Shown here: positions 1-5,652 of the stretch, piece by piece | Position numbering within the stretch: the first letter of the stretch is position 1 | Layout: every line of letters starts with the position of its first letter | NCBI GenBank assembly: GCA_947623975.1 | Contig: CANQHY010000074.1 | Location: 1 to 6,061, forward strand | Reading direction: 5' to 3' | Origin: an uncultured Bacilli bacterium | GTDB taxonomy: Bacteria > Bacillota_I > Bacilli_A > RF39 > UBA660 | DNA length: 6,061 bases | Made by a program: the position numbers and the translations under genes | The notes under the pieces: generated by a model | The model's input: only the letters and a program-made list of their open reading frames with translations | Databases searched by the model: none | Told to the model about the DNA's origin: nothing

Positions 1-618
1 AGCAGTAGCTGCTGAAAGTGGGCTGTAACCAAACCAAATAAACTTATATTCAGGAAGACGCTTTGCAAGTTCTACAAAATCGACAATACCTTTTCTTTCT
101 ATATAAAGACCAATTCCTAAAACAACTTTATCTTCTTTAGAAAAACCATAATCTTTTCTAAATTTTTTTCCTAATTTTTCATCTCTTTTAAAAAATTCAA
201 TTTCAATTCCGTTAGATATATCGTATATTTTCTTATTTTCTAGCCCTTTATAGCCTTGTAATAAATTTTTTGAATACAAGGTTGGCGTAACAATTACATC
301 ACCCAAGCTATAACATTTTATTAGCCATTTTTTAAATAATTTAGATGTTTGTCTAGCTAAAATAAAACCATTTTTATAGTCCTCTTCTGTAGAATGGGCA
401 TGATAAACTACCTTCTTACCTTTTTTCTTAGCTTTTTTTGCCAAAAAATACGACTTTAAAAAATACGTATTTATATGAAGAATGTCATAGTCGTCTTTCG
501 GATTTAATGTATATTCAATGTTTTCGTTTTCTAAAGCTTTCATCTGATGTTTAATAGCTTTACCCAAGCCACTTTTACCAATTTTATTTAACCCCTCTGT
601 GTAAAGTAAAACTTTCAT
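1..618 (-). CDS. Family-4 glycosyltransferase, N-terminal part (probable glycolipid glycosyltransferase), 3' end beyond window
   Basis: The reading frame is open for 206 codons and leaves the window without a stop. It starts at ATG 618 behind AGAGGTG (624-630), five bases upstream. The translation has GT-B/GT4 hallmarks: an N-terminal MKVLLYTEGL strand, the glycine loop SGLGKAI (residues 16-22), YHAHSTEED (72-80), TPTLYSKNLL (111-120), SNGIEIEFF (135-143), and GLYIERKG (170-177), which opens the nucleotide-sugar-binding second domain. The opening resembles the CpoA/LafB/BgsA group of Bacilli, which add a second sugar to glucosyl-diacylglycerol to make membrane glycolipids and lipoteichoic-acid anchors. 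The cationic stretch KKAKKKGKK (61-69) fits peripheral attachment to acidic membrane. Family-4 membership is secure; the lipid substrate is inferred from resemblance. About 120-140 C-terminal residues, including the usual E-x7-E donor site, lie outside the window. The gene has its own promoter and is separated from sigG by a terminator. Confidence 0.85.
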   Translation of the reverse strand, partial: MKVLLYTEGLNKIGKSGLGKAIKHQMKALENENIEYTLNPKDDYDILHINTYFLKSYFLAKKAKKKGKKVVYHAHSTEEDYKNGFILARQTSKLFKKWLIKCYSLGDVIVTPTLYSKNLLQGYKGLENKKIYDISNGIEIEFFKRDEKLGKKFRKDYGFSKEDKVVLGIGLYIERKGIVDFVELAKRLPEYKFIWFGYSPLSAATA

Positions 619-623
619 TTGAA

Positions 624-630
624 CACCTCT
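624..630 (-). promoter_or_regulatory. Ribosome-binding site of the glycosyltransferase gene
   Basis: AGAGGTG lies five bases upstream of ATG 618. It supports that ATG as the start, which gives the typical MKVLLY beginning of the family. Confidence 0.7.
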
Positions 631-637
631 TATAACA

Positions 638-643
638 ATTATA
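638..643 (-). promoter_or_regulatory. Probable -10 element for the glycosyltransferase gene
   Basis: A perfect TATAAT on the minus strand lies 19 bases before the ATG at 618 and just before the AGAGGTG ribosome-binding site. It implies a very short leader. No good -35 is visible at 16-18 bp; the best is TGTAAA with a 16-bp gap. It sits after the sigG terminator, which fits an independent promoter. Confidence 0.5.
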
Positions 644-684
644 ATACAATTTATGATATTTTACACTAATTACATAATAACAAA

Positions 685-709
685 AAGAAAACTATTTTAA
701 AGTTTTCTT
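685..709 (-). terminator. Intrinsic terminator of the sigG operon
   Basis: A perfect 9-bp inverted repeat (AAGAAAACT at 685-693 and AGTTTTCTT at 701-709) surrounds a 7-base loop. On the minus strand it is followed by a T-rich run (TTTTGTTATT). The stem begins within the last sigG codons, and the TAG stop (692-694) lies at the loop edge. The stem is only A/T with two G-C pairs, so termination may be incomplete. Confidence 0.6.
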
Positions 710-1465
710 AAGGTAGTCGATTGCTTTCTTTTCTACTCGCGATATTTGGGCTTGACTAATACCTAATTCTTTAGCTAGTTCTGTTTGCGTTTTACCAATT
801 ATAAATCGCTGATCTAGGATATATTGTTCTCTTTCTTCTAATTCATCAATCGCATTATTTACAGCCATTTTTATATCAATATCGGCATTACTTTTTTTAT
901 CTTCAATCTGATCATATAGATAAATAGTATCACCACCATCATTGTATATAGGCTCAAATATACTTACTGGTGTTCTTCTTGAATCTAGTGCCTCAATTAC
1001 TTCTAGTACAGAAACATTTAATTCAGACGCTATCTGTTCAATAGTTGGTTCTTTTCCATTATTAACTAGGAATTCCTCTTTCATTTTTATAATACGATAA
1101 GCTAAATCCTTTAGTGATCTACTAACTCTAATACTATTATTATCCCTCACATATCTTCTTATTTCGCCCTGTATCATCGGAACACAGTAGGTCGAAAACT
1201 TAACACCAAAAGAGGGATCAAAATTATCTACAGCTTTAACAAGACCAACACAGCCTATTTGAAATAAATCATCTTTATTCTCATCACTTTTATTAAAAAG
1301 TTTCAATATTGATAAAACTAATTTTAAATTTCCTCTTATTATTTCATCTCTAGCTAACAAATCGCCCTTCTTATATCTCTCAAAAAGAATTTGCATTTCT
1401 TCATTTGATAATACTTTGATATTTGCTGTATTCACGCCACTTATTTCTACTTTATGACGTGACAA
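692..1465 (-). CDS. sigG: RNA polymerase sigma factor SigG (forespore-specific)
   Basis: This is sigma-G, the late forespore sigma factor that directs core RNA polymerase to genes for spore maturation, protection and germination. The 257-residue product is close to the 260 residues of Bacillus subtilis SigG. It begins with the SigG signature SRHKVEISGV (2-11). Region 2 spans about 43-112, with NLKLVLS, DLFQIGCVGLVKAVDNFD, FSTYCVPMIQGEIRRY and the -10-reading RDNNSIRVSRSL. Region 3 follows, then FEPIYNDGGD (170-179), also SigG-typical, and a region 4.2 helix-turn-helix GKTQTELAKELGISQAQ (224-240). The start is TTG 1465: AAAGGAG lies nine bases upstream and the protein then begins exactly where SigG does. 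An upstream in-frame TTG (1492) would encode the ribosome-binding site itself. It is last in the operon, 65 bases after the zinc-ribbon gene. No spoIIGA or sigE lies upstream within the window, unlike in Bacillus. Confidence 0.95.
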   Translation of the reverse strand: MSRHKVEISGVNTANIKVLSNEEMQILFERYKKGDLLARDEIIRGNLKLVLSILKLFNKSDENKDDLFQIGCVGLVKAVDNFDPSFGVKFSTYCVPMIQGEIRRYVRDNNSIRVSRSLKDLAYRIIKMKEEFLVNNGKEPTIEQIASELNVSVLEVIEALDSRRTPVSIFEPIYNDGGDTIYLYDQIEDKKSNADIDIKMAVNNAIDELEEREQYILDQRFIIGKTQTELAKELGISQAQISRVEKKAIDYLKKTLK

Positions 1466-1467
1466 TA

Positions 1468-1516
1468 AAAAAATCTCCTTTCTTACTATCAATTAAGATA
1501 AAATTAGAGATTTTTT
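1468..1516 (-). promoter_or_regulatory. Inverted repeat able to sequester the sigG ribosome-binding site
   Basis: A perfect 10-bp inverted repeat has arms at 1507-1516 (AAAAAATCTC on the minus strand) and 1468-1477 (GAGATTTTTT), with 29 bases between. The downstream arm covers the GAG of the Shine-Dalgarno and most of the spacer to the TTG start. In RNA that begins upstream, pairing would hide the sigG initiation region. The arms contain few G-C pairs, so the stem is of modest stability. It could also act as a weak terminator after the zinc-ribbon gene. Confidence 0.4.
1475..1481 (-). promoter_or_regulatory. sigG ribosome-binding site that sets the TTG start
   Basis: AAAGGAG, in the longer match AAGAAAGGAGA (1474-1484), lies nine bases before TTG 1465. 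It decides the start: a longer reading frame from TTG 1492 would have this site inside its coding sequence, as codons for Arg-Lys-Glu. Confidence 0.8.
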
Positions 1517-1520
1517 ATAC
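1494..1520 (-). promoter_or_regulatory. Weak candidate sigma-F/sigma-G-type promoter before sigG
   Basis: GTATA (1516-1520) matches the -35 of sigma-F/sigma-G promoters. TATCTTA (1494-1500), 15 bases later, matches CATACTA at only four of seven places, and the spacing is short for sigma-G. It is listed because sigG in Bacillus is switched on by sigma-F and then by itself, and because no sigma-A-like promoter is obvious here. Confidence 0.15.
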
Positions 1521-1530
1521 ATATTTTCGA

Positions 1531-1890
1531 TTATTCAGCTATTTCATTATTATTTTCTTCGGTTACATCATTTCCTTCATCAACATTATTATCTTCAATA
1601 TTATTATTTTCTACTACGTTATTATTATCTTCTGCTTTAACATTATCTTCATCTGAAGACGTTACTACATAAAAAGTATAAATAGAAAGAGCTATCAGAA
1701 TTATTAACAATACTGCAATTGTTATTTTTAAACCAGTGTTTTTAACAACTTTCGAATTTTCTTCTTTATAGTCAGTATCATTATCTGATTTGTTATCATA
1801 TGTCCCATCGTCGATAATTGGATTACCACATTCTTGACATATTGCCATCCAATCTTCATTTTTTGCTCCACAAAAATGGCAAACCTTCAT
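1531..1890 (-). CDS. Zinc-ribbon, single-membrane-helix protein with Asn/acidic tail
   Basis: This 119-residue protein has no function I recognise. Its N-terminus is a compact zinc ribbon: C4-x2-C7 and C18-x2-C21 (CHFCGAK, CQECGNP) should bind one zinc ion. A polar, charged linker (about 25-50) leads to one hydrophobic helix (about 54-77, LKITIAVLLIILIALSIYTF). The remainder (78-119) is almost only Asn, Asp, Glu and Val. With Lys-rich sequence before the helix, the zinc ribbon is predicted cytoplasmic and the acidic tail external. Similar layouts (zinc ribbon, membrane helix, extracytoplasmic part) are common in small Bacillota proteins. AAGGAGG (1897-1903) six bases before the ATG is a strong ribosome-binding site. 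The gene lies 50 bases after the membrane-protein gene and 65 bases before sigG, with no clear promoter of its own, so it is probably cotranscribed. Confidence 0.85.
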   Translation of the reverse strand: MKVCHFCGAKNEDWMAICQECGNPIIDDGTYDNKSDNDTDYKEENSKVVKNTGLKITIAVLLIILIALSIYTFYVVTSSDEDNVKAEDNNNVVENNNIEDNNVDEGNDVTEENNNEIAE

Positions 1891-1896
1891 AATATT

Positions 1897-1903
1897 CCTC
1901 CTT
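1897..1903 (-). promoter_or_regulatory. Strong ribosome-binding site of the zinc-ribbon gene
   Basis: AAGGAGG lies six bases before ATG 1890, a near-ideal Shine-Dalgarno. It contrasts with the membrane-protein gene upstream, which lacks a good one. Confidence 0.75.
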
Positions 1904-1940
1904 TTATGATTTTATATTGTGACAATTATTTTTTTACTTA

Positions 1941-2762
1941 CTAACTACCATAATATTTATCATAATATTTAATTCTAAATTTAATTATTAATTGATGCAA
2001 ATAAATCAATAAATATATAACCAACATTATTAACCCTAATATTGCTAACGTTGTGAAAACAGGATTCAACTTACCAATAAGATAATCAGAAGTTTCATTG
2101 CCAAAACAGTTCATTATACCTTTATTACTTAAAATTATTTCTGAAATACTTTTACTAACGTAAACAATTATAGCAGAAATAGAAACATTTGAAACACCAA
2201 TCAAAAACAAAGCATTTTCTTTTTCAAGGCAAAACATTACTATAATTAACACTAATAAAATCAGCATTATCCAAAAAGGAAAGAATCCGTTCACCATATG
2301 ATTCAAAAAATTAAAAGTTTGAATAAAATCAAAATTATTTATTTCATCTGTTATATCTTTTGCAACATTAGAAATATCGCCACTTATATGACTATATATA
2401 TCTTGTGTGTACTTTTTTTCATATCGCTTTATTGATTCAACCATTAAATTTTCAACATTATTATCATTTACTAAAGTCTCTTTATCTGCATATAAATTAT
2501 CGACAATATTATTTAATAATAAATGGGCATTATTTTCATCTACATAATCAAAAATTTCATCTGGTATTCTATTTTCTATTAAAATATCTGTTACTTGCGA
2601 ATTAGTTTTTAAATACTCTATAAAATCTAATTTAATTATAAACTTACTAAATTCTTCTTTTTGCAAGGCAATTTTTCCAAAAAGTAAAAACGATGCTATA
2701 AAACAAAACAATACGTATATTATCAAAATTAAAATCGTAACTGTTTCATGTTTTAATTTCAT
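1941..2762 (-). CDS. Four-helix membrane protein with large extracytoplasmic domain, unknown function
   Basis: This 273-residue protein matches no family I recognise. A first membrane helix (about 7-29) is preceded by MKLKHE. It is followed by a roughly 130-residue, mostly helical and charged segment (30-158) without cysteines. Three further helices follow at about 159-178, 184-205 and 233-259, and then a basic tail (KFRIKYYDKYYGS). By the positive-inside rule both ends are cytoplasmic and the 30-158 segment is outside. The two later cysteines are C178, at the end of helix 2, and C219, in the outer loop between helices 3 and 4. The ATG shares its A with the TAA stop of the 858-residue gene (TAATG), and no good Shine-Dalgarno precedes it. 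Its translation therefore probably depends on ribosomes finishing the upstream gene, which suggests the two products are needed together. Confidence 0.85.
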   Translation of the reverse strand: MKLKHETVTILILIIYVLFCFIASFLLFGKIALQKEEFSKFIIKLDFIEYLKTNSQVTDILIENRIPDEIFDYVDENNAHLLLNNIVDNLYADKETLVNDNNVENLMVESIKRYEKKYTQDIYSHISGDISNVAKDITDEINNFDFIQTFNFLNHMVNGFFPFWIMLILLVLIIVMFCLEKENALFLIGVSNVSISAIIVYVSKSISEIILSNKGIMNCFGNETSDYLIGKLNPVFTTLAILGLIMLVIYLLIYLHQLIIKFRIKYYDKYYGS

Positions 2763-5338
2763 TATCTACTTTTACCACGGCTATGACTTAACATAACATT
2801 TAAATCTTTAAGCCTATTATCAATCATTCTTATATCATCAGACTTAGCATTAGTAACTTGGAGCATATTGTCATTATCTCCAGTTGCAATTAAAAGTGCC
2901 TTATCTGTATTTGGAGTATTATATATGTTCGTTGTAGATATTCCACTATTTTTGGCATAAATATCACATATTTGTGGCATTATCTGACTAATAAAACCTT
3001 CTTTTTCAAAAGCTGATTGAAATATAACATCTTCGTCACTAGCATTTCCATACGATACGATAACTTCTACCTTTCTTTCGTCTTCTTTAGGAAAATGTAC
3101 TTTCAATGAAGCTTTTCTTTCTTCATTAGAATATCCAGCTGCTATTTCATAAGCTTCGTCAATTTGCTTTATAGGATTATAATCAACCGTTTTTGGACTT
3201 TCTTGCTCTTTAAGTTCGTCATTATGTTCTTGTTGTAAGAAATTATCTAAATTAAGTCCAAGCATGTCTAGTTGACTCAAGTAATAATTAACTAGAAATT
3301 TTTTGTGTTTTTCTGATTTGAAAAGGCGATTGTAAATTTGCTCAGCTCCCACAATATTTGTATCACTAAAATCTTCTTTTATCGAATCAAAATCGACAAC
3401 CGTCCCATCTTTTATTGATTGTTTAAATCTAGTATCTAAAATATTAAATAACCTAGAAGCTTCACCACTAAAAGAAAATGATTCACTTTCCTCTTTATTA
3501 GTAATTTTTAAATCAGCAATCCTACTCCAATATAAAGCAAAGACTATTTCATCCTTTTCTTTTACAGATGAAGGATGATATTCTTCATTTGTACCTTTTT
3601 TTACTATTATTAAATTATTTCCTTCATCCTTGAATTCATATTCTTCAGTTAGCTTTTTCAACTCTTCGAAAGAAGGTGTTTTTATATCTTCAGAAGTAGA
3701 ATTCGTTATCTGTGCTTCTAAAACATTCTCAGTATCCTCGTCGCTAAGGTTTTCTGCCTCTTCCGCTCCCTCTACTATAGTGTCCGCAATTTCATCATTT
3801 TTACCAAGATGTCTAAGTTTACTTAAAATTTCATCATCTATTAACAACTCATTACCGTTTTCAGTTATAAAAAGTGTTCGATTAAAAGATTCGCTTCGGT
3901 CATCTATATCTATTATCTTGTCTTCTTTTGTAACTTTTTCCATTATCTTAAATAACCCGTCTTCGTCAAACTTATAACCATCAGTAAATTCAAATTGGAA
4001 ACTATCAGTTCTAGACATTCCATTAGTCAACGAAATTCTAACCAATCTTTTGTTTTTGTCATTAGCATCGGCGGTTATAATTATTTCAAACTTTTCGTCA
4101 TTTACTCTAGCACTTTTACAAAGGTCTATTTTTTCAAATAAATTCCTTAAATTTTCTTCATATTCAAATTCGGTATTCTCCGTCTTCTTTATTTCAACTT
4201 GGATATCCTCTAATCCGATATCTTGCCTAATACTTTTTCTATCGTGTGACTCTTTTGATTTAGCTTTTAAATATTCTAAAATCTCATCACAATATTTAAG
4301 ATATTTTTCGTTTTGTTCGCTACTTATAGTAGGATATGCTCCTTCTTCATACATTTTTTTTAATTCGATAATCTTTCCTGCACAATTATCACCGTAATTT
4401 TTGCCAACATTTTCTTCTGAAAATTCACTGTAAGAAGCATTTCTCTTCTCATAATACCTTGTCTTAGCTAATTCTGATATAGCAAAATTCACTTTTTGAT
4501 GAAACTCTTCTATACTAGTAGTTAGTCTTTCCTTGTTTTTTCTAATGAAATTATTTAATTTATTTTCAGCTTGCATAAGTATAGCAAGATTCTCAACAGC
4601 TACAGTATTGTTTATTTTTTTCCTTAAACTTTCATCTATATTTGCCATTATTTCATCATAAGTTTTAGAAGTTATTCCCTCTTTTTTTAGATCGTCATTA
4701 TATCCACTAGAATTAAATAACATAGACAACTTTTTTACTACTTTATCTCTTGATACTTTACTATAACCAGCAACTAACTCCCTATTACTACTAAATGCTT
4801 TAACAAAAGTTTCTAGTTGTTCTCTTTCACTATCAGTTAAAGTTGGCCTTAAATAATCATTAGTTACTCTTCTTGCTCTGGAATACTCTAATATAGCCTG
4901 CCACTCTAAATCTTGCTGTAACAATGATGATGATTTTTCTTTTTTAGTATTAACTAAAGGAAGTCTATCAATCAAATCTTTATTATACGTCTCTAAATAT
5001 AACAAATTACCGCTATTAGTTTCTAAAATAGCTTTATTTGTCTGCATAGGAATACTTGCTGCACTCACTCTGATATTAGGCTTAAACCCGTCGAACTTTT
5101 GATAATATTCCATCAACAAAGGCAAAACTTTCTCATCAAAAAGACTACCATCGGTTATAGTAAATGAACTTCTATTGCGTGAAAACCCATTTTGCAATCC
5201 AACTGTTACTGTTCTTTCCCTATTATCATTACTTGGAGTAATTATAATTTCTACTCTTTCTCCTACAACTGAAGCATTTAAAAGAGAATCTAATTCATTA
5301 AATAGATCAGTAAGTTTATAGTTTTCTACACCTTCCAT
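2762..5338 (-). CDS. 858-residue cytoplasmic protein with three repeated modules, unknown function
   Basis: I recognise no known family. There is no signal peptide or membrane helix, and the composition is highly charged. Three copies of one approximately 120-residue module stand at residues 7-128, 393-513 and 720-847. Copies 1 and 2 share EIIIT, NG[FM]SR and [TF]TDG in order. All three share a later strand pair around residues 101-115, 486-500 and 812-828 (NKAILETNSGNLLYL, NRTLFITENGNELLI, and a matching DKALLIATGDNDN). Each copy reads as helix, three strands, helix, strands, helix. Between copies 1 and 2 is a long helical, Lys/Glu-rich stretch (about 140-385). Between copies 2 and 3 come an acidic linker (515-550) and a further helical domain (about 556-705). 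The start is ATG 5338 with GGAGGT five bases upstream. It heads the operon and overlaps the membrane-protein gene by one base. A scaffold or membrane-partner role is conceivable but unproven. Confidence 0.9.
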   Translation of the reverse strand: MEGVENYKLTDLFNELDSLLNASVVGERVEIIITPSNDNRERTVTVGLQNGFSRNRSSFTITDGSLFDEKVLPLLMEYYQKFDGFKPNIRVSAASIPMQTNKAILETNSGNLLYLETYNKDLIDRLPLVNTKKEKSSSLLQQDLEWQAILEYSRARRVTNDYLRPTLTDSEREQLETFVKAFSSNRELVAGYSKVSRDKVVKKLSMLFNSSGYNDDLKKEGITSKTYDEIMANIDESLRKKINNTVAVENLAILMQAENKLNNFIRKNKERLTTSIEEFHQKVNFAISELAKTRYYEKRNASYSEFSEENVGKNYGDNCAGKIIELKKMYEEGAYPTISSEQNEKYLKYCDEILEYLKAKSKESHDRKSIRQDIGLEDIQVEIKKTENTEFEYEENLRNLFEKIDLCKSARVNDEKFEIIITADANDKNKRLVRISLTNGMSRTDSFQFEFTDGYKFDEDGLFKIMEKVTKEDKIIDIDDRSESFNRTLFITENGNELLIDDEILSKLRHLGKNDEIADTIVEGAEEAENLSDEDTENVLEAQITNSTSEDIKTPSFEELKKLTEEYEFKDEGNNLIIVKKGTNEEYHPSSVKEKDEIVFALYWSRIADLKITNKEESESFSFSGEASRLFNILDTRFKQSIKDGTVVDFDSIKEDFSDTNIVGAEQIYNRLFKSEKHKKFLVNYYLSQLDMLGLNLDNFLQQEHNDELKEQESPKTVDYNPIKQIDEAYEIAAGYSNEERKASLKVHFPKEDERKVEVIVSYGNASDEDVIFQSAFEKEGFISQIMPQICDIYAKNSGISTTNIYNTPNTDKALLIATGDNDNMLQVTNAKSDDIRMIDNRLKDLNVMLSHSRGKSR
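2798..3181 (-). other. Module copy 3 of the 858-residue protein (residues 720-847)
   Basis: This is the most diverged copy. It keeps the strand series (SLKVHFP, RKVEVIVSYGN), the helix FISQIMPQICDIYAK, and the late strand pair DKALLIATGDNDNMLQV. It lacks the NG-SR and TDG motifs of copies 1 and 2. It ends 11 residues before the C-terminus. Confidence 0.6.
3800..4162 (-). other. Module copy 2 of the 858-residue protein (residues 393-513)
   Basis: The order is helix YEENLRNLFEKIDLCKSA, strand FEIIITA, strand RLVRISLTNGMSR, strand FQFEFTDG, helix, then NRTLFITENGNELLI and a closing helix. It is readily aligned with copy 1. Confidence 0.75.
4955..5320 (-). other. Module copy 1 of the 858-residue protein (residues 7-128)
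   Basis: The order is helix YKLTDLFNELDSLLNAS, strand VEIIITP, strand RTVTVGLQNGFSR, strand SSFTITDG, helix EKVLPLLMEYYQK, then IRVSAAS, NKAILETNSGNLLYL and a closing helix. It shares ordered motifs with copy 2 over its full length. Confidence 0.75.
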
Positions 5339-5343
5339 ATATG

Positions 5344-5349
5344 ACCTCC
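5344..5349 (-). promoter_or_regulatory. Ribosome-binding site of the 858-residue protein gene
   Basis: GGAGGT lies five bases upstream of ATG 5338 and fixes that start. No alternative start lies between it and the promoter. Confidence 0.75.
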
Positions 5350-5363
5350 AATATTCTAATAGT

Positions 5364-5372
5364 ATTATAACA
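5364..5372 (-). promoter_or_regulatory. Extended -10 promoter heading the operon
   Basis: TGTTATAAT on the minus strand is a consensus extended -10 (TGn plus TATAAT), the form that needs little -35 contact. The -35 position (5387-5392, TATATT) is poor and lies inside the 22-bp palindrome. A start near 5357 would give a leader of about 18 bases containing the GGAGGT site. This is a housekeeping sigma-A-type promoter, not a sporulation-type one. Confidence 0.6.
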
Positions 5373-5380
5373 AAAATAAT

Positions 5381-5402
5381 TAAAAAAATATATATTTTTT
5401 TA
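5381..5402. repeat. 22-bp perfect A/T-only palindrome over the promoter -35 region
   Basis: The sequence is T-A7-(TA)3-T7-A and reads the same on both strands for 22 bases. It overlaps the -35 and upstream region of the operon promoter. It could be an operator, an A-tract bend or UP-like element, or a weak hairpin. In such AT-rich DNA chance cannot be excluded. Confidence 0.6.
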
Positions 5403-5420
5403 TTATTGGTTGAAAAGAAA

Positions 5421-5456
5421 AATTACAAAGAAAAGAAGAGCCCAAATATAAGCTCT
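5421..5456 (-). terminator. Intrinsic terminator after the serS remnant
   Basis: On the minus strand AGAGCTT and GGGCTCT (5450-5456 and 5437-5443) pair through seven positions, two of them G-U, around a six-base loop. A T-rich run (TCTTTTCTTTGT) follows. It lies 18 bases after the remnant's TAA and is probably the original serS terminator. It would isolate the sigG operon from transcription coming from above. Confidence 0.7.
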
Positions 5457-5474
5457 ACTCTAATATTATTCAAC

Positions 5475-5619
5475 TTAAGAAATTTTTTCCATTCCACCCA
5501 TATAAGGTCTTAGTACTTTAGGATTTTCCATCTTTTTGATAGTGTTGTTCTAGAATTGCAATAATTGCTCTTGGACTTAATATTACTGTATTTCCTATAG
5601 TTTCAATATGCACCAAAAG
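5475..5619 (-). pseudogene. serS: Degraded 3' end of seryl-tRNA synthetase gene
   Basis: No intact gene is present, but the minus strand encodes the C-terminal end of SerRS in two frames. The first piece reads LLVHIETIGNTVILSPRAI and then IAILEQHYQKDGK, matching the motif-3 area (family pattern HTLNGSGLA-PR---A-LE--Q--DG). It runs into a stop at 5518-5520. The second piece, one frame shift away, reads PKVLRPYMGGMEKIS and ends at TAA (5475-5477), matching the family ending IPEVLRPYMGG. A net loss of two bases (or gain of one) near 5520-5530 explains the shift. Everything upstream of motif 3 is missing: the frame meets a stop just before, and the COG2865-type gene ends 55 bases above. A functional serS presumably exists elsewhere. 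It is a relic of duplication, insertion or recombination. Confidence 0.8.
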
Positions 5620-5652
5620 TTTATAATACGTTACTTATTTTTTTGGTTTTAT

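Noticed and set aside
1423..1656. Plus-strand open frame of 77 codons rich in Phe/Ile
   Set aside because: It is the antisense of the zinc-ribbon tail and the sigG leader. The Phe/Ile/Tyr composition is the mirror of AAT/GAA codons, and it overlaps well-supported genes.
1916..1926. ATTGTGACAAT near-palindrome between the membrane-protein and zinc-ribbon genes, as an operator
   Set aside because: Only five-base half-sites, in an intra-operon gap with no convincing promoter; chance is likely.
2405..2605. Plus-strand open frame of 66 codons inside the membrane-protein gene
   Set aside because: Antisense to a coherent four-helix membrane protein, with no recognisable content.
3630..4397. Two plus-strand open frames of 115 codons inside the 858-residue gene
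   Set aside because: Ser/Phe-rich antisense shadows without a convincing ribosome-binding site. The minus-strand frame has repeats, a start signal and operon context.
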